Shown: piece after piece, positions 1 to 11,730 of the stretch
Numbering within the stretch: position 1 is the first letter of the stretch
Layout: every line of letters starts with the position of its first letter
DNA from: Reticulitermes lucifugus
Taxonomy: Eukaryota > Arthropoda > Insecta > Blattodea > Rhinotermitidae
NCBI GenBank assembly: GCA_026260175.1
Contig: JAKCWW010004698.1
Location: forward strand, 636 to 39,856
Direction of reading: 5' to 3'
Length of the DNA stretch: 39,221 bases
The notes under the pieces: model-generated
The model's input: the letters and a program-made list of their open reading frames with translations, nothing else
What the model was told of the DNA's origin: nothing
The model's database searches: none
Translations under genes and position numbers: made by a program

Positions 1-60
1 CCTAGTAAGCGAGCGGCCGTAGACCCACGCCTTAGACCGCACGGCCACTGGGATCGGCTC
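1..60 (-). mobile_element. tRNA-derived SINE head, cut by window start
   Basis: On the minus strand the sequence GTGGCCGTGCGGTCTAAGGC looks like the A box and D arm of a leucine or serine tRNA (TGGCCGAGTGGTTAAGGC). The B box and body would lie before position 1. A segment of the same family is seen at 5724-5753 (shared gatcccagtg...gcggyctaggg-like block). It is too divergent and incomplete to be a functional tRNA gene. Confidence 0.6.
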
Positions 61-1225
61 CAGTTAATTATACTGTCAGTTAATTCGTTGACTAGTTGCT
101 TTGTTTGTTAGTCGGAGTACTTAATACAATCATAAGAAATTTCCGTTAGGAACTGAGAAACTTCACCTTCGGGGTTCTAACGTAGAGCGTTCAGTTTAAT
201 TGAAAACAGAGATACAAAGCTCTGCAAGATCATATGGTAAAATAAAATGGTTGAATGCACTTCCGTTCCATACAGTGCATGCTCATTTTTAATATAAGAC
301 CAGTTTCCCATATACTTCCACAGTCGCTTTAAACACAAATTTGTAGAGCGCTGCAATTAATTATCTCCAAGTTTACTTTCATACGTAATGCCATACACCA
401 AAGAAACGTAAAGCAAAAAACTAATTTCAAAAAAAAATCTTGTTTGTAACAAGAAGAGGGATAACACATCTCGTCTTCTCAGCATTAATGATCAAACGAC
501 ACGTTACGAGGCCGGTGCTCAACGCGCAGCCTTCTAGCAAAACGTGGACTACAGACAACTTGTTGGTCGGCCTGCCTGAAGGCTTACAACTGGCAAAGGC
601 AAGCCAACCAGACGACTCAATGTCAGTTAACTCACATGACAGTAAAATAAACTTAGCTAAATGGTAAGAAGTAGACGCCGTATACAGAAACCATGCTGGA
701 AAAAAGTTCAAAGGGTGAGAAGAATTAAAAGTCCGAAAATATTGTCGAGGGCGCTGACAACTGCAAAGACTGAATTACATAGTTTTTAAAACACACATTT
801 GTGCGTGAAAGAAACGTCCTGAATTTGATTTCGAAATACTTACTCTACAGATTAACCACTACACTAACCTTGCACTTTTAACTTCAACGAACTCCTCAAA
901 ATCGTCAGCACAATCATAAAATAGATTATATCACTATGCACAATACCGACTTCATAAGATCTACTGGTATTATCTCAAAAGTTTTTCAGGTATCGACTGC
1001 TAATACTTAACAAGATTATTGTGCTAAACTTTTCACCAAGGGTTGTCTATCTAAAAAATTCGTCCATATAGGATCCATGTTCATGGAATCCTCTAAATGA
1101 GAAAGATATTAGGAATAAGCCACTGTAATAATGACATACAATCATGAATCACTCCATAGACACACCTATAATAATTTAATAATATCAGTATAGTGACAAT
1201 CACAGGAGAACGAACGTTAAACCAG
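61..1225. other. Non-coding AT-rich DNA
   Basis: Only short, unrelated open frames on both strands, with no splice-bounded exon, RNA gene or repeat that I recognise. Confidence 0.6.
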
Positions 1226-1730
1226 CTTCCGAGAAGCCAGACATATTAAATATTAAACACAGGGGAGGTATCGAAGTGTATCCAGCATCATTATATCACT
1301 TAATATCAACAACAGGAACATAACATCTCAAAGTGATGATAACCAGTCATACGAAAACAGAACGAAATACCGGAACATCGTATACACTAAATACACTTCA
1401 GGCAAAGAGCATGTCCAACATCACTAGAGTCCCTACCAACATCAACAATAAAATATTTTCAAAATATGTCACTGTAATGTCAACCAATAATATGTATACA
1501 GAAATGGTCCACTCCCGAAACGTCAGATATATTAATACACTTCAGACAATGGACGTCCAACACAATTAAATCGCTTAATGTGAACAACAGGAATAAAAGA
1601 GCTGCCAGTAACATGAGTCACATGAAAAGATAATTAAAAGCAACTCCCGAAACGTCGCGTACATCTCCGGTGATTTCGGTATACTGTATCGTACGGCGCT
1701 GGCAGAACTCCGTCCAGGCTACGACAGTTC
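1226..1730. repeat. Degenerate tandem array, ~140-bp period
   Basis: Four unit starts align on CCGAAACGTC-like sequence at about 1229, 1370, 1515 and 1647 (spacings 141, 145 and 132). Units share a following (a)tatattaatacacttcag(a/g)caa block, tccaacatcac/tccaacacaat, and atcacttaata then caacaacaggaa. Divergence between units is high, so the array is old. The core motif is shared with the fold-back family, which may be how it arose. Confidence 0.55.
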
Positions 1731-2970
1731 AGTCCTGTATTCCTGCATCAGGTGAACTTTCAAAATGGCAGGCCTAGATTTCTAGAACTGCCAGTGGTCG
1801 TTACTGTCGTAGTCATGGAGAAAGGTATTTTGAAACCGAAAGTAAAATACGTGTTGCAGCGATAAAGGGAATCACTTTGCGCCTTTTTGCCCATATCCTC
1901 AGCTTGCAACCTCAAGCTAAAATCTCCTCTCAGACGTAAGGAGGAAGAAGTAGAAAAAACACGAATGGCAGGGGAAAAAAACAACATTGTATGTGCAATA
2001 GAATTCTCATTCTTTCCCTTTAGCTGCACTATCTGTGGCAATAGCCGCCCCGGCCAAGTGCAAAGGGGTGAAACTGTAGGGATGAGATCGTGGGGTAGAA
2101 TCTATTGGGAACATATAACGTGTGCATTAGAGGCAAGTTTCTTCCTTCCAATTTGGCTTGCTCATGTCGATTTCACTTCTTTCCCTGTTTCTGGGTTTCG
2201 TCTAAAGGTAGCTCGCATGTAACATATCGATGTCCATACACCCCTTTCTTCCTTTCATATACAAATTAAAGCCACATGCCTTGTGTAGGTAGTTCAGCAT
2301 CATTACATAAAACCTTTCTTGAACATGTTCTGGGAAAAAATTATGAGGCCCACCCTCCTTTAAATGCTTCACTCCATACGCCGCGGCTAACACGAATTAC
2401 ATGTAATTTTTTACAGAATTTAGAGGTCAATTTCTGTGTAAGCCTACAGATTCCAGCAGATTCTACCATCTGAAATCTCCCCCATAAAATAACGGCATAT
2501 CCCGCATTGCCGTATTTACAAAAGCCTGGTAACGCAATACGTAGTATTAAAGAATTTATCTAGTCCTTCTGTTGTATAAATTTCGTAAAAGTTCAAACTC
2601 ATTTTCTTATCTCATACACTCCTACAACGTACTGATTCGTTCCGCTGAATGACAAATTTCAATAACAAGTATTAGTAACAAATTTTCCCGTTATTAATTT
2701 CAGTAAATAAAAATTTATTTCAAAGCTTATCTCCTGTTTTCCAAATAAAATATGACTTTCTGCAGTCAATATTAGTACATTAAAGTTTAAATTTTATGAA
2801 CTGTTTATCGTCTCCTTATACGTATATCACATAAAATGTGCATAATAACACTCCTTGCATCTGTAATTATCCAACTACGATTCTGTGAAACACCCAAATT
2901 AAACTCACGAATTTACGTATAAACACGGCCACGATTCACAAATTTCAGTCACTAGCCTTTGGGTTTGACA
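1731..2970. other. Non-coding DNA
   Basis: Overlapping frames at 1760-2222 on both strands match nothing known, and no codon bias is apparent. The remainder is AT-rich without recognisable features. Confidence 0.55.
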
Positions 2971-3100
2971 CCAGCGTTTCGGAGGAACATGCTTCCTCCA
3001 TATTAAGGGTTTACGAAGGTAGAAACATCATGTCCCTCCGAAACGTCGGTACAACTTCACAACACCACATGTTGCCATAACCCAGAAGACTACAATCCGA
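2971..3100. repeat. Fold-back repeat (CCGAAACGT family), copy 1
   Basis: The left arm at 2971-3000 (gcgtttcggaggaacatgc) and the right arm at 3018-3050 (catgtccctccgaaacgtcg) are inverted copies around a short loop. The right flank carries acaacttcacaacaccacat and aacccagaagac. The family recurs at 8330, 14651, 20640 and 23930. Confidence 0.75.
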
Positions 3101-5149
3101 ACAATCCCCGACGTGTAAATCTGAAAATGTGCAGGCTACTTCCACGGTGCTTTGCACAAAAAGTTAGGAACACTTCGCGTCGTGTAGCAAACTGAGTGAT
3201 TCCCTCCAAAAGAGAATTCTGCACTTAAAGTCTCAGACCAATAGTTTTCTTTTCTTTCTCTTTCAATCGAACATGGCAGGGGCTGTGAGGAGGGGATGAA
3301 GAGGAGGATTCCACGCCATGAGATTCACTTCGCCTGCCGCTTCTGGCGACAATTACCATTTACAAAGACGATTTGTGTTCTCTTAAATGGCGGGGACAGA
3401 AGGAGGGGAAAATCACAAGGAGAAGGACAAAATGGGTTTCGGAACGACGGTGGTGTTTCTCATTGGATGAAATGGGACACACAAAGAAAATGGAGAGGGA
3501 GGAAAGATCAAATTAAAGGGCTATGGAGGGAGGGTCTCACCCGTCTGGAATTAACTAAGCCATCTCTATGTATCTCGGGTGAGGTCCATGTTATCGATTG
3601 TCGATTGTCGAAAGTAACACAGATGGACACGTACTATTCACCACATATGAATTCCGCCAACATTATGGGCTCATTTGTATCAATTAGAGCCGGTCATGCA
3701 GCCATTCGTTAGCCCCCAGCCGCTGACTCCAATACTCCAGATAACGTACAAACTTCTCAACGTGAAGAACAACATGACGTGAAACAGACCATTAGTAACA
3801 CCACAAACGTAACCTGAATGTGCTTAACGATAGAGTAAGTGTTTTGATGCATACAGAGGCTTGATTAGTATTAAGAAACTGAACGTCAATTTCATTAAAC
3901 TGAATAAAATATGACAAAGTTCAGACACTTCGAAATGGTAGCGGCAAGTACAAATTATATACATGATACAATAAAGGACACACTATATTCAGGAAATGCT
4001 GTCAACATTAAGGTGAAGTTCTGAATCAGATATTGCAGTTTGCTCCGAAACGTCTAGACTATTACAATGTGCAATATCCATCCGAACGAAAATACTACTG
4101 AGAAAGTGCTTGGTGAGAGGCTCTATAATTGTTATTCTTTGCCAAATATTATTATGATTATCTGAACAAGGAAGAAGAGGTGGGCAAGATATGGACCTAC
4201 ACTAAAAATGGTAAAAATGACACACAGAATTTCCGGCACCAATTCTCAGTCACGTCGTGTGGACTGGACTCGGCTACTTCAGGCTACGACTCAATGTGAC
4301 GCTGACAAAACGTCGGGTTCCAGAAAATCAGTGACTGTATCACCAGCTTACTACTATAAAATTATCAACGAATTCCTTGACAGATAAACTGTGAGATACA
4401 AAGATACGCGGTTAACTGCTTAGTTTCGTAGTCAAGAGTTACTTAGATAGGTAAACAGTTCGTTTGGTAGTGAGACATACACACTTGCCTGTAGACAGGT
4501 ATAAGGCGCAGGGAATGGAGCCTGTAGCAAGCAATACAGTCAAAATTAAATTCCGTCACATAATCTACTGTAAGTTCCCAAAAGACAAGTACAGACCTAA
4601 TCTAAATGTCTTATATATTTTTATATGAAATAAAGCCTATGTACTCAATATTTTCGAAAAGTTTTTAAGGTAAGGAAGAGTTTTAGAACCCACGATTACT
4701 GTAACTTTCATTCACAGCGTGATATGTGTTTTATAGCACGCCCGATATATAAACATTTCCTATTACTTCTGTGTTGTTGTAAGTTTGATGTTCGGTGGAA
4801 GGATAGTAAGGTGGAACAAGCCCTCTCACTATGGTCCTCGCTTTCGGTAGATGGGTGCAGCGTGGTACAAACGTTAGGGTTACGTTTAAAAAAAATCTTC
4901 GGTCGCCAACGCCCATAATTTCGCCGCCTTCATCTGAAATCCGGACACAACGCAACCATCATTCTCCATATAAACAACAACAATATGCCTTCTTTACTAC
5001 AGATCTTCACTATGGCTGCTGCATATAAAAAAATTGTGAAATAAATATGAAATACTTACATTTAAATATAGGTTTAATTATCTTTTGTGCTGTGCATTTA
5101 TGCTTACTATCAGCTACCTCTCTTCACCTTTGAAGTATATAAGCAAAGT
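3101..5149. other. Non-coding DNA, purine-rich at 3270-3540
   Basis: A 138-codon frame at 3296-3712 spans a purine-rich patch (gaggagg, ggaggggaaa). Its product has no recognisable domain, and I see no splice or promoter support. A single ctccgaaacgtc at 4044 recalls the fold-back family core. Confidence 0.5.
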
Positions 5150-5410
5150 CTTTTGCTACTATTTCCTCCATTTCTCTTCCTTTTCCTCTAACTTATTCGA
5201 TTCCATCTCCTTCCCCTGTAACTCTTCTCATTCTAATTCTCTTCCTCCTCCTAGCTGTCTCCCGTTACTCCCTTTTGCGACACTGTCCCTCAATTCACGT
5301 TCTTTTCTTCTTTCTCTTACCAACCTAACTCCATGTATTCCCCTTACTTTTCATTCTTCCTTTTATTCTTCTTCTTCCTTTTGTACATCTCCGTTTTACT
5401 ACCGGATTCA
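5150..5410. repeat. Pyrimidine-rich low-complexity tract
   Basis: About 260 bases dominated by tctt, cttcc and tcct. It gives a 151-codon serine/phenylalanine-rich frame that I regard as low-complexity noise. Confidence 0.7.
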
Positions 5411-5439
5411 ATCCTTGTTCTCTTCTGTATTAAGACGTG

Positions 5440-5755
5440 TACTTCTTAAGATAAACGGTAAAACTCCTTGGATGAGGGATCTGTTCATCGCAAGGCCTCT
5501 ACAATCTGTTCAGTCCATTTCGAGCCTTGGTCTCCTATAACGCAGAGGTGTTCTAAATCCTCATAAGGACAAGTGGCAGCACGATTCCTTGGACGGAGGA
5601 TCATACCATCATAAGGCCTCTAATTCCACACGACAACACATAAACCTGTCCACAAATACCCACGTACCGAGGGGGATTCCTAATCGTGTTCACAGTGTAC
5701 AAGAGACACAAGATAATGCGTGTCCTAGGCCGCAGTGTCACTGGGATCGGCCCAG
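5440..5755 (-). mobile_element. tRNA-derived SINE with internal ~50-bp direct repeat
   Basis: The minus strand begins with a block shared with the element at the window start (cgatcccagtgacactgcgg). About 50 bases on comes a degraded B-box region, taggaatccccctcggtacg, and then a body ending near 5440. The body contains two related ~46-bp copies (plus-strand 5460-5505 and 5580-5625) sharing cttgga.g..ggatc and aaggcctcta, about 120 bp apart. The order head, B box, body fits a SINE. Confidence 0.5.
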
Positions 5756-6774
5756 TGCGTACGTTTAAAAAGTACAACACCCAGAGCTATCCTAAACTAG
5801 AGAGAACAGGCGAAAGCAGGAAGAAATTAGTGTTTTATTTACAAAACCGTGAATATGAGCACTATCTAGACAAAAGTTATCTATCTGCACATTATTAACG
5901 ACATCCTCAGTAATTATACAACGTGAATGACTAGATGACATTGAATAATGAATTGTGAAGATGTTGAATGAAGTAGTGATTTAAAGTACTGATCAGGAAT
6001 TTGTCTGAAGAGACTGAAGAAATCCATGAAAAAGCCAGCGAGGTTTGCCGTTGAGCCGGGCGATATTTGAACCAAGCACATGCACAATAAGAGTCATAAA
6101 AGTTACCACTTGAGTCCTACTTGCCCGATGAAAGCGCAACAACAGAATCCTCCTCGAATGCAAGTACTGATTTAAAGTTAGTTTGTAAAGCCAAGGGATG
6201 AACGACTGAGTTCGAGTCTAAAGAGGGAAAGAGGTTTTCTCTCTTCCCCACCATGCCCAGGGCGGCACTGGGGCCCACACGCACAGCTATGGAATGGTTA
6301 CGAGAGATAGCAGGCCCGAAAGGCAAAGCTGGTCATTAAACGCCATTTAAAATCCACGTTATATGTTTCAGAGTTTTACATCCAGTCCACCTAAGCATCC
6401 ATGTTTAGGCATATGGGGAAGAGCGTATAAGAGAGGCATGTACGTAGGATACACGAAACAGTAACAAAAACTAATACAGAGAACAGAGTCAACTACAGCA
6501 CCAATTCTATTGGGTCAGCCTGTTCTGTACATATCATACTGCATTATCTTACACAACTCAATAATCTCTAACTTAAATTTTTTACTCGGGTATTTAGTTG
6601 CAATATTCCATTGCCAAACAAACTCCAGTAACCATAACTCCCATCAAGAACCAAAGGAAAAGTAACAAAAAAATCCATCCATATTAATGGAGAGAAATGA
6701 AGGAGAATTACGAAATAAATACAAGACTTCAGATATCAGTCTTCCTACATAAGGACACTGACTTCTTCTTCCTT
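5756..6774. other. Non-coding DNA
   Basis: No recognisable gene or repeat. Gttgagccgggcgatatttg at about 6050 and a GC-rich patch at 6245-6325 may be decayed elements. Confidence 0.5.
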
Positions 6775-7018
6775 CCATCGCGCCACAGCCCCTAGTGGGC
6801 CATGGCCTACTCATTATCGAGGCTTCACGATCACACACATTTAGACACACCACATTCGGTAGAGCTCTTATGGACGAGTGATCGGCCCGAAACAGAGACC
6901 TCTACCTGACAACACAAAACACTCACAAGAGACGGACATCTATGCCCCCGGCAGGATTCGAACCTGCAATCCCAGCAAGCCGGCAGCCGCAAACAAGGAC
7001 ACTGACTAAACCCCTACA
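6775..7018 (-). mobile_element. tRNA-derived SINE
   Basis: The minus strand contains gcaggttcgaatcctgcc, a perfect T-arm (5-bp stem, TTCGAAT loop) and RNA polymerase III B box (GGTTCGAATCC, plus-strand 6954-6964). It is preceded by an A-box-like TAGTCAGTGTCC and gcggctgccggcttgctggg. No acceptor stem pairs across it, so it is not a functional tRNA. The body continues to about 6775, where agtcagtgtcctta recurs, possibly as part of a duplicated flank. Confidence 0.65.
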
Positions 7019-8329
7019 ATTAACTCTACTTTGCACATTATTTCTGGAAAATATATACCTCCTTAGCTGGTCAGTGAACTCCACGCTCTTGCTGCAATCC
7101 AAAGTGTAACTACAAGTATTACGATTATTAAAACCCTGCAGCGGAACTTGCCCTCAACCAGTCCTGAAAATTTCACTCCTTTAACAACCCATTCCTTTTC
7201 TTATGAGCCTCACTATTATTCTCCCATCTACACCTCATTTTCCAACGTTGCCTGACTCCTTGAGATTACCGTAACAATTTCTCGCATCACTTATTCGTGC
7301 TTAAGAAAATTCGATAAACATCGATTGAAATCTCACGCAAAGAAGGGTTTATATTGGATCAGTAAGCTTCCTCCTTATGACCAAAGAACACACCTTAACG
7401 AAGCGTCAACACAAGAATGTCAACACAATCTCACCATCGAAACTAGCAGGGAGTATGTCCGTCCGTTTTACACCGGCGAAGTCGCATAAAATAAGATTGA
7501 CACTTTCTCACATTAAATTCGACTGAAAAATTTTAGTGTAGGCTTCAAATACCAAATTTTACCGAAACCTGGTAATTACGAGGAATTTCGGCAGTAAAAC
7601 TGCGGACATACATAAACGCGTGCATCAAATTCTAATACACATCGTGAAAACATATAATTTCGCAGCAAATGACATACTTTGACAGCTGTGTGACATACTC
7701 TGGTTCGTGTGTTATTAACTAACGTTATCGACGAGGAAAGTTAAATGACTAAATTAGAAAGTTCACTTCTTGGACAAAAGATATGGTATAACCACACAGA
7801 CGTTTTGTGACAGATCTGAGATATTTACTTTCAGATACTACAATTAATACCGCACAGGAAATTTGAGTAGGCAAAACGAGAGGAAGGCCAAGGGATTGAC
7901 ACAATCAGGGCCAACACAAGTGTGACACAACGCGCGTTGCTTCACACAGGCTCAGCACACCAGTATCTTCTTTTATTGGCCACTGCCACTAAGTAAGTCC
8001 TGATCATGAATCACTGGAAGAGGTTCGCACTTTAGTGGCTGCGCACTGCACTTCGCATTACAGACATAATTCAAGATCAGGAGGGGAAGAAGAAGCCTCC
8101 TGGTTTTGTACAACACCCCAAAACTCCTTCCACTTGCATCTTCTTGCGAAACGAAGTCGCGATAGATCATGCGGTCTGACAACTAAACACCGGACTGACT
8201 ATGCGACAATACACACACCGCAACTAAATATTAGACATGTCGTCGCCCTCTGACATTATATAGACGTTACAGCGTCAGTGCCTTGCCTGGAAACACTGAC
8301 TTAAATCGTTGTAGACAACAGTGAGATTG
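7019..8329. other. Non-coding DNA
   Basis: AT-rich sequence with no supported feature. Facing frames at about 7973-8253 are chance. Confidence 0.55.
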
Positions 8330-8415
8330 TTACGTTTCGGAAGAACGTGCTGCCTCAACCTTCAATGTGAATTTGGTTCAGAAAGATGTAGGCAGCTCGT
8401 TCCTCCGAAACGTCG
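8330..8415. repeat. Fold-back repeat (CCGAAACGT family), copy 2
   Basis: Tacgtttcggaagaacgtgc and ggcagctcgttcctccgaaa form the two arms (8330-8356 and 8387-8415) around about 30 bases. A short ORF running across it is an accident of the palindrome. Confidence 0.75.
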
Positions 8416-8997
8416 AAAAAATGTATTTTCCACGCGGAGTAAGAACCCATAAGGACGCCCTCTGTGATAACCGGGAACTTAAGTTCGTTTTTACTCCATC
8501 TCACTTAATTCTCACCACCTTCATCACCGCTTCGTTCTCAGCCACTCTCGAACTACATACATCCTTTCGTTTGAGGACATCAGGGCTCACAGCATGTTAA
8601 ACAAAAGGCAAAACTCTATGCTGACAGACTCAACCAACGACAAAATGTATAGACATGTAAATTTCTGTGTTTTGTTAAATATATAAAAAATCGCCCTGAA
8701 ACAGACAATATACTACAGAGCTTCGCTAAGCTAAAGCTACAGAGTACGTCAGGTACAGAGTTTGACTACATGGATTGTGGTGTTAAAAATGTCACATAAA
8801 CCTGAATTAAAAAGTAACAATCACTTGCCTAACTTAATTTCAACGTAATATCGTCATCCTGACGTATCAGTTTCGTTCACAAACAAACTTCTCACATTTT
8901 TACTTGAAAGCAAATTGATCCAAGACACAGAAAGTAATACGAGGAAGGAGAGAAGTGCATTACGTCTATAAGGAGCGTCACAATTTGTGTTCCATAC
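8416..8997. other. Non-coding DNA
   Basis: Nothing recognised between the fold-back repeat and the hAT-like element. Confidence 0.55.
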
Positions 8998-9324
8998 CAG
9001 TGGTTCCAACTTTTGGAGTAAGAGGACATCGTCTTACCTTAAAAAAATTTCGAGGACCATCACCATGTTAATAGGTGTACGTCTAGGATCTACTAATTGA
9101 GAAAACACTTAATAACACAAAAGTACAATAATCTTTGAACTGCTACAATGAACTAAAATTTTATTAATCACAATAATAATAGCAAACGATAACAGAAGGA
9201 ACCAAACGATCCTGGAAGTACAAGATTTATTGAGAAGTGAATTCTCGGAGTCCTTGGAGTAACACCGCGCCCCCTCCCCTTCACCCCGGGAGGGGGACCG
9301 GGATCCACAGGTTGAGAACCACTG
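8998..9324. mobile_element. Non-autonomous hAT-like element (MITE)
   Basis: The left end CAGTGGTTCCAAC and the right end GTTGAGAACCACTG are inverted copies of the classic CAGTGGTTCTCAACC terminus of hAT transposons. The 327-bp body has no transposase frame; near the right end it contains a GC-rich run (cccctccccttcaccccggg) of the kind common in arthropod hAT MITEs. Flanking octamers ttccatac and ttctacat agree at five of eight positions, consistent with an aged 8-bp target duplication. It is mobile only if a related transposase acts in trans. Confidence 0.75.
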
Positions 9325-9343
9325 TTCTACATCGTACATTATT

Positions 9344-9586
9344 GAGGTTATTGAGTTTAGAAAGCTGAGATGGGCACACCACGTGGCATGCTTTAGAGAC
9401 ATACAAATACAGACAACACTCTGGTCGAAGTACCTCAAAGAAATGGACCTCTAGATGCAGAGGAGTAATATTTTAAATTAGTTTAGAGAAACAGGATGTC
9501 AGGGTGTCAAATTGATCCGACAGAATGAGGTTACGGCCCACTGACAGGCTTTTGTGAACACGACGATGACGTTACAGGATACATAA
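9344..9586 (+). pseudogene. Decayed 3' end of a non-LTR retrotransposon ORF
   Basis: Three anchors lie in one frame: EFRKLRWAHHVA (family form RRLRWAGHVARM), FRETGCQGVKLI (family form REIGCQGVDWI) and QAFVNTTMTLQ (family form RAFVNTVMNLR), followed by TAA. In-frame stops fall between them (after KEMDL, after SNILN and before QAF), so it is a pseudogene. It starts 12 bases past the end of a hAT-like element's target-site flank. It is older than the copies at 36005 and 39069, judging by the number of changes. Confidence 0.75.
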
Positions 9587-10139
9587 CAGCAGGAAATCTC
9601 CTGATAAATTCAGTATCTACCAATCTTTACAAGAAAGACCATATACGGCACTTCGGCAATGCACTGAACGTGTCGCTGGAAATCCTCCATTCCTGCACTG
9701 ATGGACCTGTATATTACTTGGCACATGAGCAAACAAGGAACCAGCTCGCCGGAACTATAACATTGTTCTGTGTATCGTTTCCACAAGAATAGAGCCGACT
9801 CCTTCCGGGCTCATAATTTAAACCCTGCTTAGAGACCAACGTTCACTGCTTCACCCAGGATTTCTTCTTTTTCTCCCCAGCCAGACAATTCCTCTCGCAA
9901 CAGTTTCTGGCACCATAAATAAAAGTATAAAATCCACTTGTTTCTTATTTTTCCTACGCTATTGCCCACCATTTTTCTGCAGAAAGCCATACAGTTATCG
10001 ACAAAAGTCACGATAATATGCGTCACAGGTCTCCAGCAGGTTATAAAGCTATTGATAAACATTCTGAATACATGCTCGTCGCATTTCGACATTAGGCTAT
10101 ATTGCTGCTGATTACTCAATGAGGCACACTTCTGAATTA
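9587..10139. other. Non-coding DNA after the retrotransposon end
   Basis: May include a retrotransposon 3' untranslated region, but no polyA or microsatellite tail marks the end. The 140-codon minus-strand frame that starts at 10251 overlaps two repeats and is not a gene. Confidence 0.5.
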
Positions 10140-10215
10140 GGCTATATCTGCGTTTCACAAACTTATTTGGCCACGGAACCCTTTCGGGTTGAAAATATAC
10201 AGGCGCAACCCAATT
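10140..10215 (+). mobile_element. hAT-like terminal fragment
   Basis: The segment gcgtttcacaaacttatttg followed by ggccacggaacccttt resembles the start of hAT elements that begin CAGTGTTTCCCAAACTTTTTTGG and continue with CACGGAACCCC. It stops abruptly at the start of the dispersed repeat at 10216, suggesting that repeat inserted into or next to it. No second end was found. Confidence 0.35.
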
Positions 10216-10570
10216 AGCTAATGGTAGAAGATACATCCTAAAAAAAACCATATAGCTTCATTTTATCATTTTATGACGAAAAATTGACGAAACTCATTTA
10301 AGGATTTTATATTCTGCGTTAAATACAGAAACTGTAAAATAACTATAATCTATAAATGATAATGAAACTTGACTACATGTGATATAAAATATAACAGCAG
10401 ACATAAATAATGGATGTAAAGTAAATGTAGATTACGAGCCTCCTGAAGATGGCCTTGTAAAGGCTGAAACATATGTAGGGGTTAAAGAATAGAAAGTGAA
10501 AATATAGTGCATTTTGTTGGTGTGTAATTTGTGAATTGTTAAAAAATGCACGGTAAAGATAATACAAAAT
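10216..10570. repeat. Dispersed repeat family A, copy 1
   Basis: About 355 bp from agctaatggt to aagataatacaaaat matches 22899-23268 over its full length with scattered substitutions and indels. Both copies contain gaagatggccttgtaaaggc and gcattttgttggtgtgtaat-like blocks. There is no coding frame and no target duplication I can see. The class is unknown; ends conserved in both copies suggest a discrete non-autonomous element. Confidence 0.8.
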
Positions 10571-11730
10571 CTATCAGGGGCTAGATATTTGACAATATTT
10601 CATCTGCGCGACTGTATTTCGCGCGTCTCTCAGCTCCTATCGTTTCGAAATACTCGTAGTTCCATCTGAACAACAAACAAGAATAACTGCTCTGAGCAAA
10701 ACTATGGCAATTAAAAGCAATTATATTACTCCAGTCTACGATAATGAGAACTGTGTCTAACTGAGCACAAGCGAGGTTCAGAACACTGACCCCTTTGGAG
10801 ACATCGTGATCGTGCAACATTCGCTTTAAATTTCTTTCTCTAAACCAAACTCCCACCCTCTGTCATGCAGACGTCCTAAACTAAGCAGAAGTGGTCATTC
10901 TTCGTTCCCAGCCATTTACTGAAGACTCCACAACAAGAATGCATTAGATGATCTCCGACAGTCTCCACAACAAGAATGTATTAGATGATCTCCGACAGTC
11001 TCCACATAAAACCTTTGTTAACAGTGAACTGGAACGACAAAGATGACGCATATCAAAGTGTTTTGTTAGGCACTCAATAGCTCTCCCGTTGCCAAAACTC
11101 AAGATGTCTTAAGCAAGACACTCACGTGCTAGACCAAAACAACAACCCCCCCCTGAACTTGTCATATAATGATTTATTACTTTTTAATAGCATTTCTCCT
11201 TCTAATCCCCGTCTTCTTCTTTGCTTATCGCGGAATCTGCCCCTTTCCGATGTAACCACGAATCCTTTACATACTTACATTTTTTTTTAATTAGTTAATT
11301 TCTCCTTCTTTATTTCTTCCCTACTGTATGCTTCATTCCCCCTCTATTTCCATCACGCTTGCTGTCTCCGTTTAGCTTCTGCATCCGTTTCGGCTAAATG
11401 AGTAATTACTCTGTTTCTATTTAAACACATTAGGTAGGACTTCACGCACAGAAGACGAAACAACATAGAAGACTGCGGACTGCTTTTCATTCGTGGGGTG
11501 GGAAGAGAATATATCTCCGTGGAACTGCAGGCGCTAATGGACCCATTTCCCATCCCCCCGATCACGGATGAATATAGAGCATAGATAGAGAGAGAACTGA
11601 GAGGTAAACCCCAAATTACCCATAGCAAACCCTTTTCCAATGACACCCTGACCGCCAATAATCCCACACGGACTGCCCCAGGAGTGAACCAGGACTTCTG
11701 CAATGAGAAATGGTGACTAACCAACCGCAA
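10571..11730. other. Non-coding DNA apart from the 37-bp duplication
   Basis: A 126-codon minus-strand frame at 11353-11733 has no recognised domain. Pyrimidine-rich runs occur at 11190-11350. Confidence 0.5.
10927..11000. repeat. 37-bp tandem duplication
   Basis: Two adjacent 37-bp copies starting tccacaacaagaatg(c/t)att and ending ctccgacagtc differ at one base, and a further 6-base stub follows. The near identity implies a recent duplication. Confidence 0.95.

Noticed and set aside
3296-3712. 138-codon plus-strand frame
   Set aside because: It spans a purine-rich patch and has no recognised domain, promoter or splice support. This length is expected by chance in 39 kb of six frames.
5085-5540. 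151-codon serine/phenylalanine-rich frame
   Set aside because: Its first part is a pyrimidine low-complexity tract, and its end lies in a SINE read in the opposite direction.
6940-7018. Possible functional tRNA gene
   Set aside because: The T arm is perfect, but no acceptor stem pairs and there is no proper D or anticodon arm. A SINE head explains it better.
9829-10251. 140-codon minus-strand frame
   Set aside because: It runs across a hAT-like terminus and the start of dispersed repeat family A. No domain seen.
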